Shown: positions 25,669-35,475, counted from the stretch's first letter. The stretch is 64,000 nucleotides of DNA from Novosphingobium chloroacetimidivorans (GCF_014204535.1 NZ_JACHLR010000004.1:186001-250000); one strand, 5' to 3'. The notes: a model not told the origin generated them from the letters alone. Numbers and translations: made by a program.

Positions 25669-28600
25669 CGCTGCTCCGGCGCCCCTCCTGGCTTACCGCC
25701 CGCTCGCTGACGATCGCGCCGATCGCCCTGATCGCGGTGATGGTCATCAGCGTTCCGCTCGGCAATTTCGAGCAGTGGATGTTCGCGCTGATGGTCATGG
25801 CCGGGGCCACGGCGCTCAAGCGCTGGAAGGGCCGCAAGGGATCGATGGCGCTGGGCGTGCTCGCGGTGATCGTTTCGACCCGCTACATGTTCTGGCGGAC
25901 CACGCAGACGCTCTCGTTCGGCACCTTGCCCGAATTCGCGTTCGGCACCGGCCTGTACCTGGCCGAGCTCTATGCCTGGGTGATCCTGATCCTGGGCTTC
26001 CTGCAGACCAGCTATCCGCTCGACCGCCCGGTCGTCGAGCCCATGGGTGAGCCCGACACCTGGCCCACCGTCGACATCTACATCCCGACCTACAACGAGA
26101 GCCTGGAAATCGTGCGCAACACGGTCTTCGCGGCGATGGATCTCGACTACCCGGCAGACAAGTACCAGGTTTTCATTCTTGACGACGGCAAGCGGCCGGA
26201 ATTCCGTGCCTTCGCCAAGGAAGCGGGCTGCGGCTACATCACCCGCGACAACAACCTGCACGCCAAGGCGGGCAACCTGAACGCGGCGATGAAGAAGACC
26301 GAAGGCGAACTGATCGCCATCTTCGATTGCGACCACGTGCCAACCCGCGCCTTCCTGCAGCTGAGCGTCGGCTGGTTCCAGCGCGACCGCATGCTCGCTC
26401 TCGTGCAGACGCCGCACCACATGTATTCGCCTGATCCGGTGCAGCGCAACCTCGCCAGCACGATGGGCGAGATGCCGGGCGAGGGCGACTTGTTCTACGG
26501 CGCCGTCCAGGGCGGCAACGACCTGTGGAACGCCACCTTCTTCTGCGGATCGTGCGCGATCATCCGCCGCGAGGCGCTGGCCATGACCAACGGTTTCGCC
26601 GGCGAGACGGTGACCGAGGACGCGCACACCGCCTTGAAACTGCAGCGCATGGGCTGGAACACCGCCTACATCAGCGCGCGCCTCTCCGCCGGGCTCGCCA
26701 CCGAGCGCCTGGTGCTCCACGTCGGCCAGCGCATCCGCTGGGCGCGCGGCATGACGCAGATCATGCGCATCGACAATCCGCTGAAGGGCAAGGGCCTGAC
26801 CTGGCAGCAGCGGCTTTGTTACCTGAACGCGATGCTGCACTTCCAGTATCCGCTGCCGCGCATCGTCTTCCTGACCAGCCCGCTGGCCTACCTGATCTTC
26901 GGCCAGAACATCATCCAGGCCAGCGCCGGGCTGATCTTCGCCTATGCCGCGCCGCACCTGTTCTGCTCGTCGGTGGCCAACGAGCGCACGCAGGGCGGTG
27001 ACCGCCGGCCGTTCTGGGGCGAGGTCTACGAGACGATCCTGGCGTTCCACCTGGTCAAGCCGACCGTCGCCACCTGGTTCCAGCCGCGCAAGGGCAAGTT
27101 CAACGTCACCGACAAGGGCGACCTGCTCGACCGGACCTACTTCGACTGGGCGATCGTGCGCCCGCACCTGATCTGCATCGCGCTGATGGCGTTCGGCATT
27201 GGCCTGGCGATCGTCAAGCGCGTGTTCTTTCCGCACTTGTTCAACATCCAGACCGATACCCTGGTGCTGAACATGGCCTGGGCCAGCTTCAGCCTCATAA
27301 TTCTCATCGCCGCCGTGTCGGTGGCGCGCGAGACCCGTCAGACTCGTCAGGACATCCGCATCCCCGTGCGCCTGCCGGTCACCGCGCACCTGGCCTCCGG
27401 ACATGTCGTGCCGGCACACACCATCGACATCTCGATGGGCGGCGCGGCGCTGGAACTGCCCAAGGAGTTGCCGGTCCGAGAGCGCGACGTGGTCCACATC
27501 ACCATGGCCATGGGCGACGAGACCCTGGCGATCCCGGTCGAGACCGTCCGCACCTCGGGCGAGGATTCGTTCGTGCGCTTCCTCAAGCTCGACGTCATGG
27601 CCGGGCGCCATCTGGTGCGCGCCGTCATGGGCCGGGCCGACGCGTGGCAGCCGGTCGGCCAGCACGCGACCGTCAGCGGCATAAGCTCCATCAAGGACAT
27701 CATCGTGGTCGACCTTGTCACCGTGAAGCGCATGCTTCGGCTCAACCGCGCCGAGCTCAAGAAAATCCGCAAGTACGAAGGGCCCAAGCCGGGCAAGAGT
27801 GATGGGGGGACGGGGGCAATGTCCAAGGCGGCGGCAATCGCGGCTGCGCTGCTGGTCGGGCTCGTTGGCCTCGGCTCCGCGCCGCAGCTGCGCGCGGCGA
27901 CCGTCCTCGACGCACCGCCCGCGGCGGGTGCCGATGTGGTGCGGCGCCTGAGCCTCAAGGATTTGCGGATCAAGCAGCCAGTGCGCCTGCAGGGCACGCA
28001 TGGCGAGATCGGCATCCCCTTCGGACTGCGCCAGGATCGCGTGGTCACCAGCGCCTCGATCACCATCCAGGCCGCCTGGTCGCCCGCGATGATCGACGAA
28101 CTGAGCCAGCTGGTCGTCATCCTCAACGGCGAGGTGGTGCACACGATCCCGCTGACACGCGCCAACTCGGGCGGCATGACCTTCACCGTGCCGATCAACC
28201 CGGCGCTGTTCCTGCCGGGCGACAACCAGCTGAACCTGCGCCTGATCGGCCACTATGCCCGCGACTGCGAGGATCCGTTCCACTCCTCGCTGTGGGCGAA
28301 TGTCAGCAACACCCGCACCTGGATGGACCTGCGGCTCCAGCGCCTGCCGTTCAAGCCGGACCTGGCGCGCCTGCCCGGGCCGTTCTTCGAGAAGGGCGAC
28401 AACAAGCCCCTGAACCTGCCGTTCGTCTTCGCGGGCCAGCCCCATGGGCGCGAGCTGGAGGCCGCGGCGAGCATCGCCTCGTGGATGGGCAGCCTGTCGA
28501 GCTATCGCGGTTTCGCCTTCCCGCCGCGCTACAACGGCTCGCTGCCGACCGGTAACGCCGTCGTCTTCCTGACCCAGGGCACGCAGATCGCCGGCCTCGA

Positions 28601-30053
28601 CCTCAACCCCGATGGCCCTTCGGCCGCCGTCGTGCAGAACCCGCGCGATCCGCTGGGCATGCTGCTCGTCATCATGGGCCGCGACCCGCGCGAGCTGAGC
28701 CTGGCCGCCGCCGCCGTCTCCACGGGGCGCGGCGTGTTCGGCGGCGCGCGCATGAACTTCGACGGCGTGCGCATCCCGACTTATCCGGCTTACGGCGCCC
28801 CCCGCTGGATCCCGACCGATCGCGCGGTGAAGCTGGGCGACATCATGCAACCCTACGAACTGCAGGGCATGGGCCTGCCGCCTGGTCCGCTGACCGCCCG
28901 TTTCCGCGTGGCGCCCGACTTGTTCTTCTGGCCCCGCCAGGGTGGCAAGCTGAACCTGGGTTACCGCTATCCGGTGGCGCAGTGGCTCGACAAGCGCGCC
29001 TCGCGGCTCGACGTTTCGCTGAACGGCCAGTACCTCAAGACCCTGCCGCTCGCGGGATCGTGGTGGCGCGACTGGTTCTCGGGCTCCGCCGCGCGCAGCT
29101 CGGACTCCGATGCGGGCGTGGTGCTGCCGCGCTACAACCTCTTCGGCTCGAACGAGCTGACCTTCGATTACAACCTGATCATCGCCGACAAGAAGAAGTG
29201 CACCGGCACCCTGCCGGACAACGTGCGCGTCTCGCTCGATCCCAACAGCACCATCGACTTGTCCAGCGCCTATCACGGCATCATGATGCCAGACCTTGCC
29301 ACCTTCGCCGGCGCCGGCTTCCCCTTCACCGTACGGCCGGACCTGTCGGAAACGACGGTGCTGATGGCCAAGGATCCGTCGCCCGCGTCGGTCAGCGCGT
29401 TCCTGATGCTGATGGGCCGCTTCGGTGATGCGACCGGCGTTCCGGCCACCGGCGTCACCGTGTCGTTGCAGATCGTTCCGGCCGAACTGGCCGACCGCGA
29501 CGTGCTGGTGATCGGCAGCAGCGCCATGGCCGGCGCCTCGACGCTGTTCGAGAACGCGCCGCTGACGTACGACGATGGGGTCCTCCACGTCGCGGAGCGC
29601 TCGCCACTTCAGTACATCGGTGCGCTGTTCGGCGGCATGAAGTCCGACAGCCCGGCGGATGCCGAGCCGGTGGTCTACGGCTCGCGCGATTTCTCGGGCA
29701 TCGTCAGCTTCCGCTCGCCATTCGCCTCCAAGCGCACGGTGGTGGCGCTGCTGGCGGACAATGGCGCCAACCTGCCTATGCTGGTGGATGGCATGGCCGA
29801 CGAGAAGATCAACGCCGCGATCCAGGGCGACCTCGCCGTCACATCCGGTGAGGGCATGACCAGCTTCGCGGTTGGCCAGAACTACTGGGTCGGCACGCTG
29901 CCGCTGTGGATGAGGACAGCCTACTGGTTCAGCCAGCGCCCGTTCCTGATGGGTCTGTTCACCGTGCTGCTCGCTGCCATCCTCGCCAGCCCGGCCTACT
30001 TCTACTTCCGCAAGCAGGCCGCGCGACGCCTGGGCGAAAAGGACCTGCACTGA
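25665..30053 (+). CDS. bcsAB: Cellulose synthase, fused catalytic BcsA and periplasmic BcsB
   Basis: The 1462-residue protein joins the two core subunits. The BcsA part has flanking membrane helices and a family 2 glycosyltransferase: DDG near 173, DCD at 221-223, TED at 317-319 and QRIRW at 355-359, all needed to polymerise UDP-glucose. A PilZ domain follows with R561-QDI-R565 and D588-x-S590-xx-G593, which binds c-di-GMP and opens the enzyme. From about residue 719 a signal-peptide-like stretch leads into BcsB (RLSLKDLRIKQPVRLQG), with carbohydrate-binding folds and a C-terminal membrane anchor near 1430. Fused AcsAB is known from acetic acid bacteria. Confidence 0.96.
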   Translation: MTLLRRPSWLTARSLTIAPIALIAVMVISVPLGNFEQWMFALMVMAGATALKRWKGRKGSMALGVLAVIVSTRYMFWRTTQTLSFGTLPEFAFGTGLYLAELYAWVILILGFLQTSYPLDRPVVEPMGEPDTWPTVDIYIPTYNESLEIVRNTVFAAMDLDYPADKYQVFILDDGKRPEFRAFAKEAGCGYITRDNNLHAKAGNLNAAMKKTEGELIAIFDCDHVPTRAFLQLSVGWFQRDRMLALVQTPHHMYSPDPVQRNLASTMGEMPGEGDLFYGAVQGGNDLWNATFFCGSCAIIRREALAMTNGFAGETVTEDAHTALKLQRMGWNTAYISARLSAGLATERLVLHVGQRIRWARGMTQIMRIDNPLKGKGLTWQQRLCYLNAMLHFQYPLPRIVFLTSPLAYLIFGQNIIQASAGLIFAYAAPHLFCSSVANERTQGGDRRPFWGEVYETILAFHLVKPTVATWFQPRKGKFNVTDKGDLLDRTYFDWAIVRPHLICIALMAFGIGLAIVKRVFFPHLFNIQTDTLVLNMAWASFSLIILIAAVSVARETRQTRQDIRIPVRLPVTAHLASGHVVPAHTIDISMGGAALELPKELPVRERDVVHITMAMGDETLAIPVETVRTSGEDSFVRFLKLDVMAGRHLVRAVMGRADAWQPVGQHATVSGISSIKDIIVVDLVTVKRMLRLNRAELKKIRKYEGPKPGKSDGGTGAMSKAAAIAAALLVGLVGLGSAPQLRAATVLDAPPAAGADVVRRLSLKDLRIKQPVRLQGTHGEIGIPFGLRQDRVVTSASITIQAAWSPAMIDELSQLVVILNGEVVHTIPLTRANSGGMTFTVPINPALFLPGDNQLNLRLIGHYARDCEDPFHSSLWANVSNTRTWMDLRLQRLPFKPDLARLPGPFFEKGDNKPLNLPFVFAGQPHGRELEAAASIASWMGSLSSYRGFAFPPRYNGSLPTGNAVVFLTQGTQIAGLDLNPDGPSAAVVQNPRDPLGMLLVIMGRDPRELSLAAAAVSTGRGVFGGARMNFDGVRIPTYPAYGAPRWIPTDRAVKLGDIMQPYELQGMGLPPGPLTARFRVAPDLFFWPRQGGKLNLGYRYPVAQWLDKRASRLDVSLNGQYLKTLPLAGSWWRDWFSGSAARSSDSDAGVVLPRYNLFGSNELTFDYNLIIADKKKCTGTLPDNVRVSLDPNSTIDLSSAYHGIMMPDLATFAGAGFPFTVRPDLSETTVLMAKDPSPASVSAFLMLMGRFGDATGVPATGVTVSLQIVPAELADRDVLVIGSSAMAGASTLFENAPLTYDDGVLHVAERSPLQYIGALFGGMKSDSPADAEPVVYGSRDFSGIVSFRSPFASKRTVVALLADNGANLPMLVDGMADEKINAAIQGDLAVTSGEGMTSFAVGQNYWVGTLPLWMRTAYWFSQRPFLMGLFTVLLAAILASPAYFYFRKQAARRLGEKDLH

Positions 30054-33000
30054 TGACACGGCACGCCTCCAGCCTGCGCCTTGCAGTCGCCGCGCTGCTC
30101 GTCTCCACGGCTGGCGCTGGTTCTGCTCTGGCGGCAAGCCCGGCCGTCGACGCCCTGGTCAAGCAGGCGCAGTACTGGCGCTCGAAGGGGCGTGAGGACC
30201 TGGCCGAGCAGGCGATGCGCCGCGCCCGCGCGCTCGATCCGGGCGCCAAGGCCGCAGCGGCGGTGCCTGCAAAGCCCCAGGCCGCAGCGAAGCCCCGCGC
30301 GACACCTGCGGCAAAGCCCGCGCCCGCTCCGGCCCGCGTGGAGGCCAAGCCTGCCGCCACGCCGCCGGTGAAGACCGCCGCGGCCAAGCCGGCTCCGGCC
30401 AAGCCGGCTCCGGCCAAGGCTGCTCCAGCGGCGCCGCCAGCCTCGGTGCGGGCAGGGCAGGCGCGCGTCGCCGGCTACGGTGCGCTGAACAGCGGCAGCC
30501 TGGACACGGCCGCCGCGCAGTTCAACAAGGCTCTGGCGGCCAACCGCCGCGATCCGGAGGCGCTGGGCGGCCTCGGCCTCGTGCGCCTGCGCCAGCAACG
30601 CTTCGCCGAGGCGGCGGACCTGCTCCAGCAAGCCTCGGGTCTGGGCAAGCCGGCGCAGTGGGCGAGCGGGCTTGCCGCCGCGCGCTTCTTCGCCGGCATC
30701 GGTCAGGCCCGCGAGGCACTGGCGCAGGGTCGCCTGGATGAGGCGCAGTCGCAGGCCGAGCAACTCGTGCGCAGCGGCTACCCCGAACCGGCGCCCGCGC
30801 TCGAGCTCTTGGGCGACATCTACGACAAGCAGGGTCGCTACGCCGACTCGGCCGACTTGTATCGCCAGGCGCTGCAAGGCGGCGCGCAGGACGATGCGCG
30901 CCTGCAATCGCGCGCCGCGCGGGGCCGGGCGCTGGCAGCCGCCGAGCGCGGTGACGACTTCAACGCCGAGCGCGAGTTCCAGAACGGCTTGCTGCTCGAC
31001 CGCAACGATCCGTGGATCCGCTACGAGTTCGCGCGCTACATGGTGAAGCGCGGGCGCATGTCCGACGCCGAAGGGCTGCTGCGCTCGCTCACCAACGCTG
31101 GCAGCTCGGACACGACGTACGCTGCGGCGCTGCTCAACAACGACCTCGGCCGCACCGCCGAAGCCGACCGGTTGATGGGGATGATCCCCGAAACACAACG
31201 CACCGCGCCGATGCGCAGCTTCGCGATCGGCGTGAAGGTGGATGCGGCGATCGCCCGCACCAAACAGCTCGCCAGCGCAGGCCAGCAGGGGCAGGCGGTG
31301 AACGTACTGCGCCAACTCGGCCAGATGGAGGCCGTGCCCTCGGCCAAGCTGCCCGCCATCGCCGACGCGCTGATCGACCTTGGCGACCAGGGCGCCGCCG
31401 TCTCGCTGGCGCAAACCGCCATCGATTCGGGCCGGCTCGACATGGACGGCTATGCCGGCGTGATCGGCGTGCTGACACGCACCGGGCGCGAGGATCTGGC
31501 GCAGATGGCCTTGCAGCGCGCCAGCCAGGTCGTGGGCAGCGGTCCGGAAGGCCAGCGTGCCTACGCGCGGATGGGGGCGACGCTCTCGGTCGCGCAGGCC
31601 GACCGGGCGCGGCTCGCCGGGCAATACGCAACGGCCTTCGACATGCTCCAGTCGGCCTACAACGCCGCGCCGGACAACCCGCAGATCCTTTCGGCGCTGG
31701 GCCGGCTCTACCAGTCCGGCGGCATGGCTGCGCGGGCGGCGCAGACCTACCAACTCGTGCTCGGCCGCAACCCGCGCGACAAGGATGCGCTGCTCGGCCT
31801 TGCCGCATCGGCGCAGACGGCAGGCGACAACGCGCTGTCGGAGCGGGCGCAGAACGATGTGCTGAAGCTCTACCCGCAGGACTACCAGGTGCGCCTCTCG
31901 CTGGCGCAAGTCGAACGCGCACGAGGGGACGAACGCGGCGCGGTGCGACTGTTGAAGGACGCGCGCTCGCTCTATTCGGGCGCGGGGCTGGCGGCCGGCG
32001 GCAATCCCTTCGCCGGCATGGGCGGAGCGCCCGCCGGAGCAGCCGGTGCCAACCCCTTCCGCAACCAGGCGGGGCCGATGGCGCCCGCGCCGATCAATCC
32101 GTTCGCATTGGGTGGCGGCGCGCGACTGCCGCAGCAGCCTGCGTACCCGCAGCCGAGCTATCAACCGCAAAGCTATGGCAGCGGGGCGGCAAGCGCGCCT
32201 GCCCAGTTCATGCCGGCCCAGTACATGCCGGACCAGTATACGCCGGCGCAATTCACGCCCGCATCCTACGCGCCCGATGGAGGTTCAATCATGCCAGCCG
32301 CTTACCCGGCCGACACTTACGTGGCGCAGCCATACCAGGCACCCAGCTACCAAGCGCAGGCCCAGAGCTACCCGGCCCAGAGCTACCCGGCCCAGAGCTA
32401 CCCGCAGCAGGCCTATCCGGCGCCGAGCTATCCGCAACCCCAGTATCCGCAGGGCTATCCGCAGCAGGCCTATCCCGCCCCTGCGCCGCAAGGCTATCCC
32501 GCGCCAGGCTATGGCGCGCAGGCCGGCTCGGGCGTGCCCGCTTCGGGGGGCTACCCCGCCGACCCGGTGCTCGCACGGATCCAGTCCGAAATCTCGCAGC
32601 TCTCAGAAGGCGCGGGCCCGCGCGCCGATGTCAGCACCTCGTTCCGCTCGCGCTCGGGCGAGAAGGGCTTGAGCAAGCTGAGCGAGATCAAGGGTAACGT
32701 GAAGCTGTCGACCAACGTGCTCGACGGTCGCGCCTACGTCAGCGGCGAAGCGGTGGTGATCGATGCGGGACGACCCGCCGGGTCCGGCCTCGCGCGCTTC
32801 GGTCGCAATGGCACGCCCGAGGCGCAGGGCATCGTCGACGAGCTTCCCTCCGAACTGGTCGCCGCCGATTCGCAGCACCGCTCCGGCCTTGCACCGGCGA
32901 TCGGCTACGAAAGCAACGCGGTGAAGGCGGAGATCGGGACCACCCCGATCGGCATGGGCAAAACCAAGCTCACCGGGCGTGCCGAAGTCTCGCCCAAGCT

Positions 33001-33724
33001 CGGCGAGAACTCGCGCGTGCGGGCCTGGGTGGAGCGCAAGCCGGTGACCGACAGCGTGATTTCCTACGCCGGTACCCGCGATCCGGTGACCGGCGAGCGC
33101 TGGGGCCAGGTCATGCGCACCGGCGGCGGCGTCGGGTTCTCGTACGACAGCAACGGCAACGGCTTCTATGCGGAAGGTCGCTACAACCGCTATCGCGGCG
33201 AGAACGTGCGCAAGAACGATGGCATAGAGGCGAACGCGGGCGGTTACCTGCGCCTGCTGCAGACCGCGCAGTCGCGCCTCACCGCCGGCATCAACGTCAA
33301 TTACCAGAAGTACGACAACAGCCAGAACTACTTCACCTACGGCCACGGCGGCTACTTCAGCCCGCAAGATTTCCTGAGCGTCAGCTTCCCGATCAACTAT
33401 GCGATGAACACCCAGTCGCTGGAGCTGAAGGCGTCGGTCACTCCCGGTTACCAGAGCTACAGCCAGGACGAAGTGCCGCTCTATCCGACCGATCCGGCGG
33501 CGCAGGCCGAGCTCGATCGGCTGAAGGTGCTCAACCGCGACGTGCGCGCCACTTACGACAGCCTCAGCAAGACCGGCTTCGCCGTCGCCGCCGAAGCATC
33601 GCTCTACTACCGCGTCGGGCCCAACACCCGGGTCGGCGGCGAGGCCAGCTACAACACCTTCGGCAGCTACGACGAGTTCCGCTCGACGCTCGGCGTGCGC
33701 CAGACCTTTGGGACGACGCCATGA
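30053..33724 (+). CDS. bcsC: Cellulose export outer-membrane protein BcsC
   Basis: BcsC guides cellulose across the periplasm and outer membrane. From the ATG at 30053 (TGATG overlap with bcsAB) it has 1223 residues: a signal peptide (LRLAVAALLVSTAGAGSALA), an Ala/Lys/Pro-rich linker at about 63-130, a long TPR superhelix to about 650, a Pro/Tyr/Gln-rich linker at about 690-830 with repeated SYPAQ units, and a C-terminal beta-barrel (BcsC_C) ending in an aromatic-poor tail (TLGVRQTFGTTP). The barrel has the expected alternating pattern. The Pro/Tyr-rich linker is long for the family. Confidence 0.95.
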   Translation: MTRHASSLRLAVAALLVSTAGAGSALAASPAVDALVKQAQYWRSKGREDLAEQAMRRARALDPGAKAAAAVPAKPQAAAKPRATPAAKPAPAPARVEAKPAATPPVKTAAAKPAPAKPAPAKAAPAAPPASVRAGQARVAGYGALNSGSLDTAAAQFNKALAANRRDPEALGGLGLVRLRQQRFAEAADLLQQASGLGKPAQWASGLAAARFFAGIGQAREALAQGRLDEAQSQAEQLVRSGYPEPAPALELLGDIYDKQGRYADSADLYRQALQGGAQDDARLQSRAARGRALAAAERGDDFNAEREFQNGLLLDRNDPWIRYEFARYMVKRGRMSDAEGLLRSLTNAGSSDTTYAAALLNNDLGRTAEADRLMGMIPETQRTAPMRSFAIGVKVDAAIARTKQLASAGQQGQAVNVLRQLGQMEAVPSAKLPAIADALIDLGDQGAAVSLAQTAIDSGRLDMDGYAGVIGVLTRTGREDLAQMALQRASQVVGSGPEGQRAYARMGATLSVAQADRARLAGQYATAFDMLQSAYNAAPDNPQILSALGRLYQSGGMAARAAQTYQLVLGRNPRDKDALLGLAASAQTAGDNALSERAQNDVLKLYPQDYQVRLSLAQVERARGDERGAVRLLKDARSLYSGAGLAAGGNPFAGMGGAPAGAAGANPFRNQAGPMAPAPINPFALGGGARLPQQPAYPQPSYQPQSYGSGAASAPAQFMPAQYMPDQYTPAQFTPASYAPDGGSIMPAAYPADTYVAQPYQAPSYQAQAQSYPAQSYPAQSYPQQAYPAPSYPQPQYPQGYPQQAYPAPAPQGYPAPGYGAQAGSGVPASGGYPADPVLARIQSEISQLSEGAGPRADVSTSFRSRSGEKGLSKLSEIKGNVKLSTNVLDGRAYVSGEAVVIDAGRPAGSGLARFGRNGTPEAQGIVDELPSELVAADSQHRSGLAPAIGYESNAVKAEIGTTPIGMGKTKLTGRAEVSPKLGENSRVRAWVERKPVTDSVISYAGTRDPVTGERWGQVMRTGGGVGFSYDSNGNGFYAEGRYNRYRGENVRKNDGIEANAGGYLRLLQTAQSRLTAGINVNYQKYDNSQNYFTYGHGGYFSPQDFLSVSFPINYAMNTQSLELKASVTPGYQSYSQDEVPLYPTDPAAQAELDRLKVLNRDVRATYDSLSKTGFAVAAEASLYYRVGPNTRVGGEASYNTFGSYDEFRSTLGVRQTFGTTP
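32330..32520 (+). repeat. Degenerate tandem repeat encoding a Pro/Tyr/Gln linker in bcsC
   Basis: Units of about 15 bases (AGCTACCCGGCCC and variants) repeat in frame and encode SYPAQ, SYPQQ and AYPAP pentamers. Three nearly identical units lie at about 32367-32405. Such tracts can change length by slippage without breaking the frame. Confidence 0.75.
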
Positions 33725-34191
33725 AGTTCGATCCGTTGCACCAGATGTTCGGCTCCTCCTCAGGCGCGCCGGCGACTTCGCCTCCATCGTTCGCGCCGCT
33801 CGTTGCTGCCCTGGCGGCGGAGCTTGCGGAAACGGTGCCCGCCCCGCAGCGCCGCGGTTTCTACCTCGCGCTGGGCCGGCGCATCGCCGCCGCCGAGACG
33901 CTGGACGGGGTTGAGGATGCCTCGCAACTCGCGTGGCGGGTTAATGCGTTCTGGAACGCTATGGGTTGGGGCGAGGCCGAAGTCGGGATCGAGCGCGACG
34001 CCATCGTCGTCCAGCACCGCGACGCGCCGCCCGCGCCCGAACACGTGCCGAGCGGACCCTGGCTGGGCATGCTGCTCGCCGTGCTGGAAGGCGCCTACGA
34101 TACCTGGTTTCGCCGGCTCGGCAGCGGACCGTCGCTGCACACCCGCGCCGAGTGGAAGGGCGATCTGGTAGAGCTGCGCCATGGCCGTTGA
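33721..34191 (+). CDS. bcsD: Cellulose synthase subunit BcsD
   Basis: BcsD (AcsD) forms a periplasm- or cytoplasm-side octamer that helps align glucan chains for crystalline cellulose. The 156 residues match the AcsD length. Visible features are QRRGFYLALGRRIAAAETL near 42-60, a conserved WRVNAFWNAMGWG near 70-84 and a closing GPSLHTRAEWKGDLVELRHG. It overlaps bcsC by four bases and bcsZ by eleven. BcsD is typical of cellulose operons that make ordered fibres. Confidence 0.9.
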   Translation: MKFDPLHQMFGSSSGAPATSPPSFAPLVAALAAELAETVPAPQRRGFYLALGRRIAAAETLDGVEDASQLAWRVNAFWNAMGWGEAEVGIERDAIVVQHRDAPPAPEHVPSGPWLGMLLAVLEGAYDTWFRRLGSGPSLHTRAEWKGDLVELRHGR

Positions 34192-35182
34192 TCGCCGCAA
34201 GTTCGCGCTTGGCCTGGCGGTTGCGCTGACCGCCGCCTGCAGCACCGGAGTCCAGAGCTACGCCGAGCCCGCCGGTGGGTGGTGGCGCATCTATCGCCAG
34301 CGCTTTCTCGATCGCTCCGGCCGGATCGTCGATACCGGCAACGGCGGCATCAGCCATTCCGAGGGCCAGGGCTATGGCATGATCCTGGCCGCGTTGTCCG
34401 AGGACCGCGAGGCCTTTGCCGCCATGTTCCGCTGGACCGAGGCGACACTGGGCGGCGACGACCTCTACGCCTGGCGCTACGATCCGAGGCAGGCCAAGCC
34501 CGTAGGCGATCCCAACAACGCGACCGACGGCGACATCCTGATCGCCTGGGCTCTGGCGCTTGCCGGCCAGCGGTGGAAGGTCGGCTCCTATCTCGATCGC
34601 TCCGCTGCCGTGCGCGCCGCGATCCGGCGGGATTGCGTGGTGGAGCGATTCGGCCGCCAGCTGCTGCTGCCCGGCCGGGCCGGGTTCGCCAGCGCGGCGG
34701 AGGTGACGGTGAATCCTTCGTACTACGTCTGGCCGGCGCTCGACACTTTCGCGCGGCTCGATGGCGCGGCCACGTGGGGTGGGGTAATCTCCAGCGGCGA
34801 GGCGCTGCTGCGCCAGGCGCGCTTCGGTCCGCTGCACCTGCCGTGCGACTGGGTAGCGGTGAGCGGGCCGACCGCAGTGACGCCTGCCCGGGACAAGCCC
34901 TCGCGCTTTGGTTACGACGCTATCCGGGTACCGCTCTATGCCATCATGGGCGGGCGCAAGGCGCTGGTGAACGACGTCGCGGCATGGTGGCGCGCGGTCC
35001 TGGCTCAGCGTCGCCCGGTGCCGGCCTGGATCGATGTCGTCACCGGCGAGGAAGCGCCTTACGCGCTCTCCAGCGGCGGCGCGGCGATCGTGTCGCGCCT
35101 GATCGGATCGCCAGCGCCGGTGCAGCTGGACTCCGACTACTTCTCCGCTTCGCTGCAGATGCTGGCCGGCGCGCGGTTGTAG
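34181..35182 (+). CDS. bcsZ: Endo-beta-1,4-glucanase BcsZ (glycosyl hydrolase family 8)
   Basis: BcsZ trims cellulose in the periplasm during synthesis. The 333-residue product has the GH8 proton donor E61 in SHSEGQGYGM and the conserved D116 in NNATDGDILIAWAL, followed by NPSYYVWPAL and RFGYDAIRVPLY. The N-terminus has a twin-arginine-like RRKFALG and a hydrophobic stretch ending TAACS, so it may be exported by Tat and possibly lipidated. It overlaps bcsD by eleven bases and is the last gene of the operon. Confidence 0.95.
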   Translation: MAVDRRKFALGLAVALTAACSTGVQSYAEPAGGWWRIYRQRFLDRSGRIVDTGNGGISHSEGQGYGMILAALSEDREAFAAMFRWTEATLGGDDLYAWRYDPRQAKPVGDPNNATDGDILIAWALALAGQRWKVGSYLDRSAAVRAAIRRDCVVERFGRQLLLPGRAGFASAAEVTVNPSYYVWPALDTFARLDGAATWGGVISSGEALLRQARFGPLHLPCDWVAVSGPTAVTPARDKPSRFGYDAIRVPLYAIMGGRKALVNDVAAWWRAVLAQRRPVPAWIDVVTGEEAPYALSSGGAAIVSRLIGSPAPVQLDSDYFSASLQMLAGARL

Positions 35183-35204
35183 CGGCTCGCGGTCGGGATG
35201 ATCT

Positions 35205-35370
35205 GCCCTCTTCCCGGTTGGGGAGAGGGTACGCAGGCCTGGAAGCTTGCGCCCTACCCGCAGCGTGGAGAGGGGTTTGTGCCCTATCGGGGGTCGGAAA
35301 CCCCTCTCCACGCTGCGGTAGCCACTCATGTGGCAACCTTCGCTATCCTCTCCCCTCAAGGGGAGAGGGC
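35205..35370. repeat. Composite three-hairpin intergenic repeat (type A, copy 2)
   Basis: Outer palindromes CCCTCTTCCCGGTTGGGGAG and CCTCTCCCCTCAAGGGGAGA enclose an inner long inverted repeat (CGCAGCGTGGAGAGGGGTTT with its complement at about 35306-35327). It lies after bcsZ in a convergent gap. Its organisation matches the copies at 9413 and 50637. Confidence 0.8.
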
Positions 35371-35396
35371 AAGTTCAGCTGCTCACGCCAAGAATC

Positions 35397-35420
35397 AGAA
35401 AAGGCGGCCCGAAAGCCGCC
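35397..35420 (-). terminator. Rho-independent terminator of the M23 peptidase gene
   Basis: On the minus strand GGCGGC-TTTCGG-GCCGCC is followed by TTTTCT, 56 bases after the M23 stop. It is short but GC-rich and correctly placed. Confidence 0.75.
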
Positions 35421-35475
35421 TTCTCCTCCTCTCCAACCGTGTGCGCCGGATCGTGCCGGCCGGCAGTCCTCGCGC

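Noticed and set aside
25503..30137. A 1544-residue open frame on the minus strand opposite bcsAB
   Set aside because: It is a codon-phase shadow of a GC-rich gene. The translation is low in complexity (Arg, His, Asp, Gly, Val) with no domain, while the plus strand encodes a full cellulose synthase.
30002..32251. A 749-residue minus-strand open frame opposite bcsC
   Set aside because: It is an antisense shadow of the TPR region; Arg/Gly/Ala-rich with no domain.
32340..32520. Possible CRISPR-like spaced repeat
   Set aside because: The units are short, directly adjacent and in frame within bcsC. They encode a Pro/Tyr linker; there are no unique spacers or cas genes.
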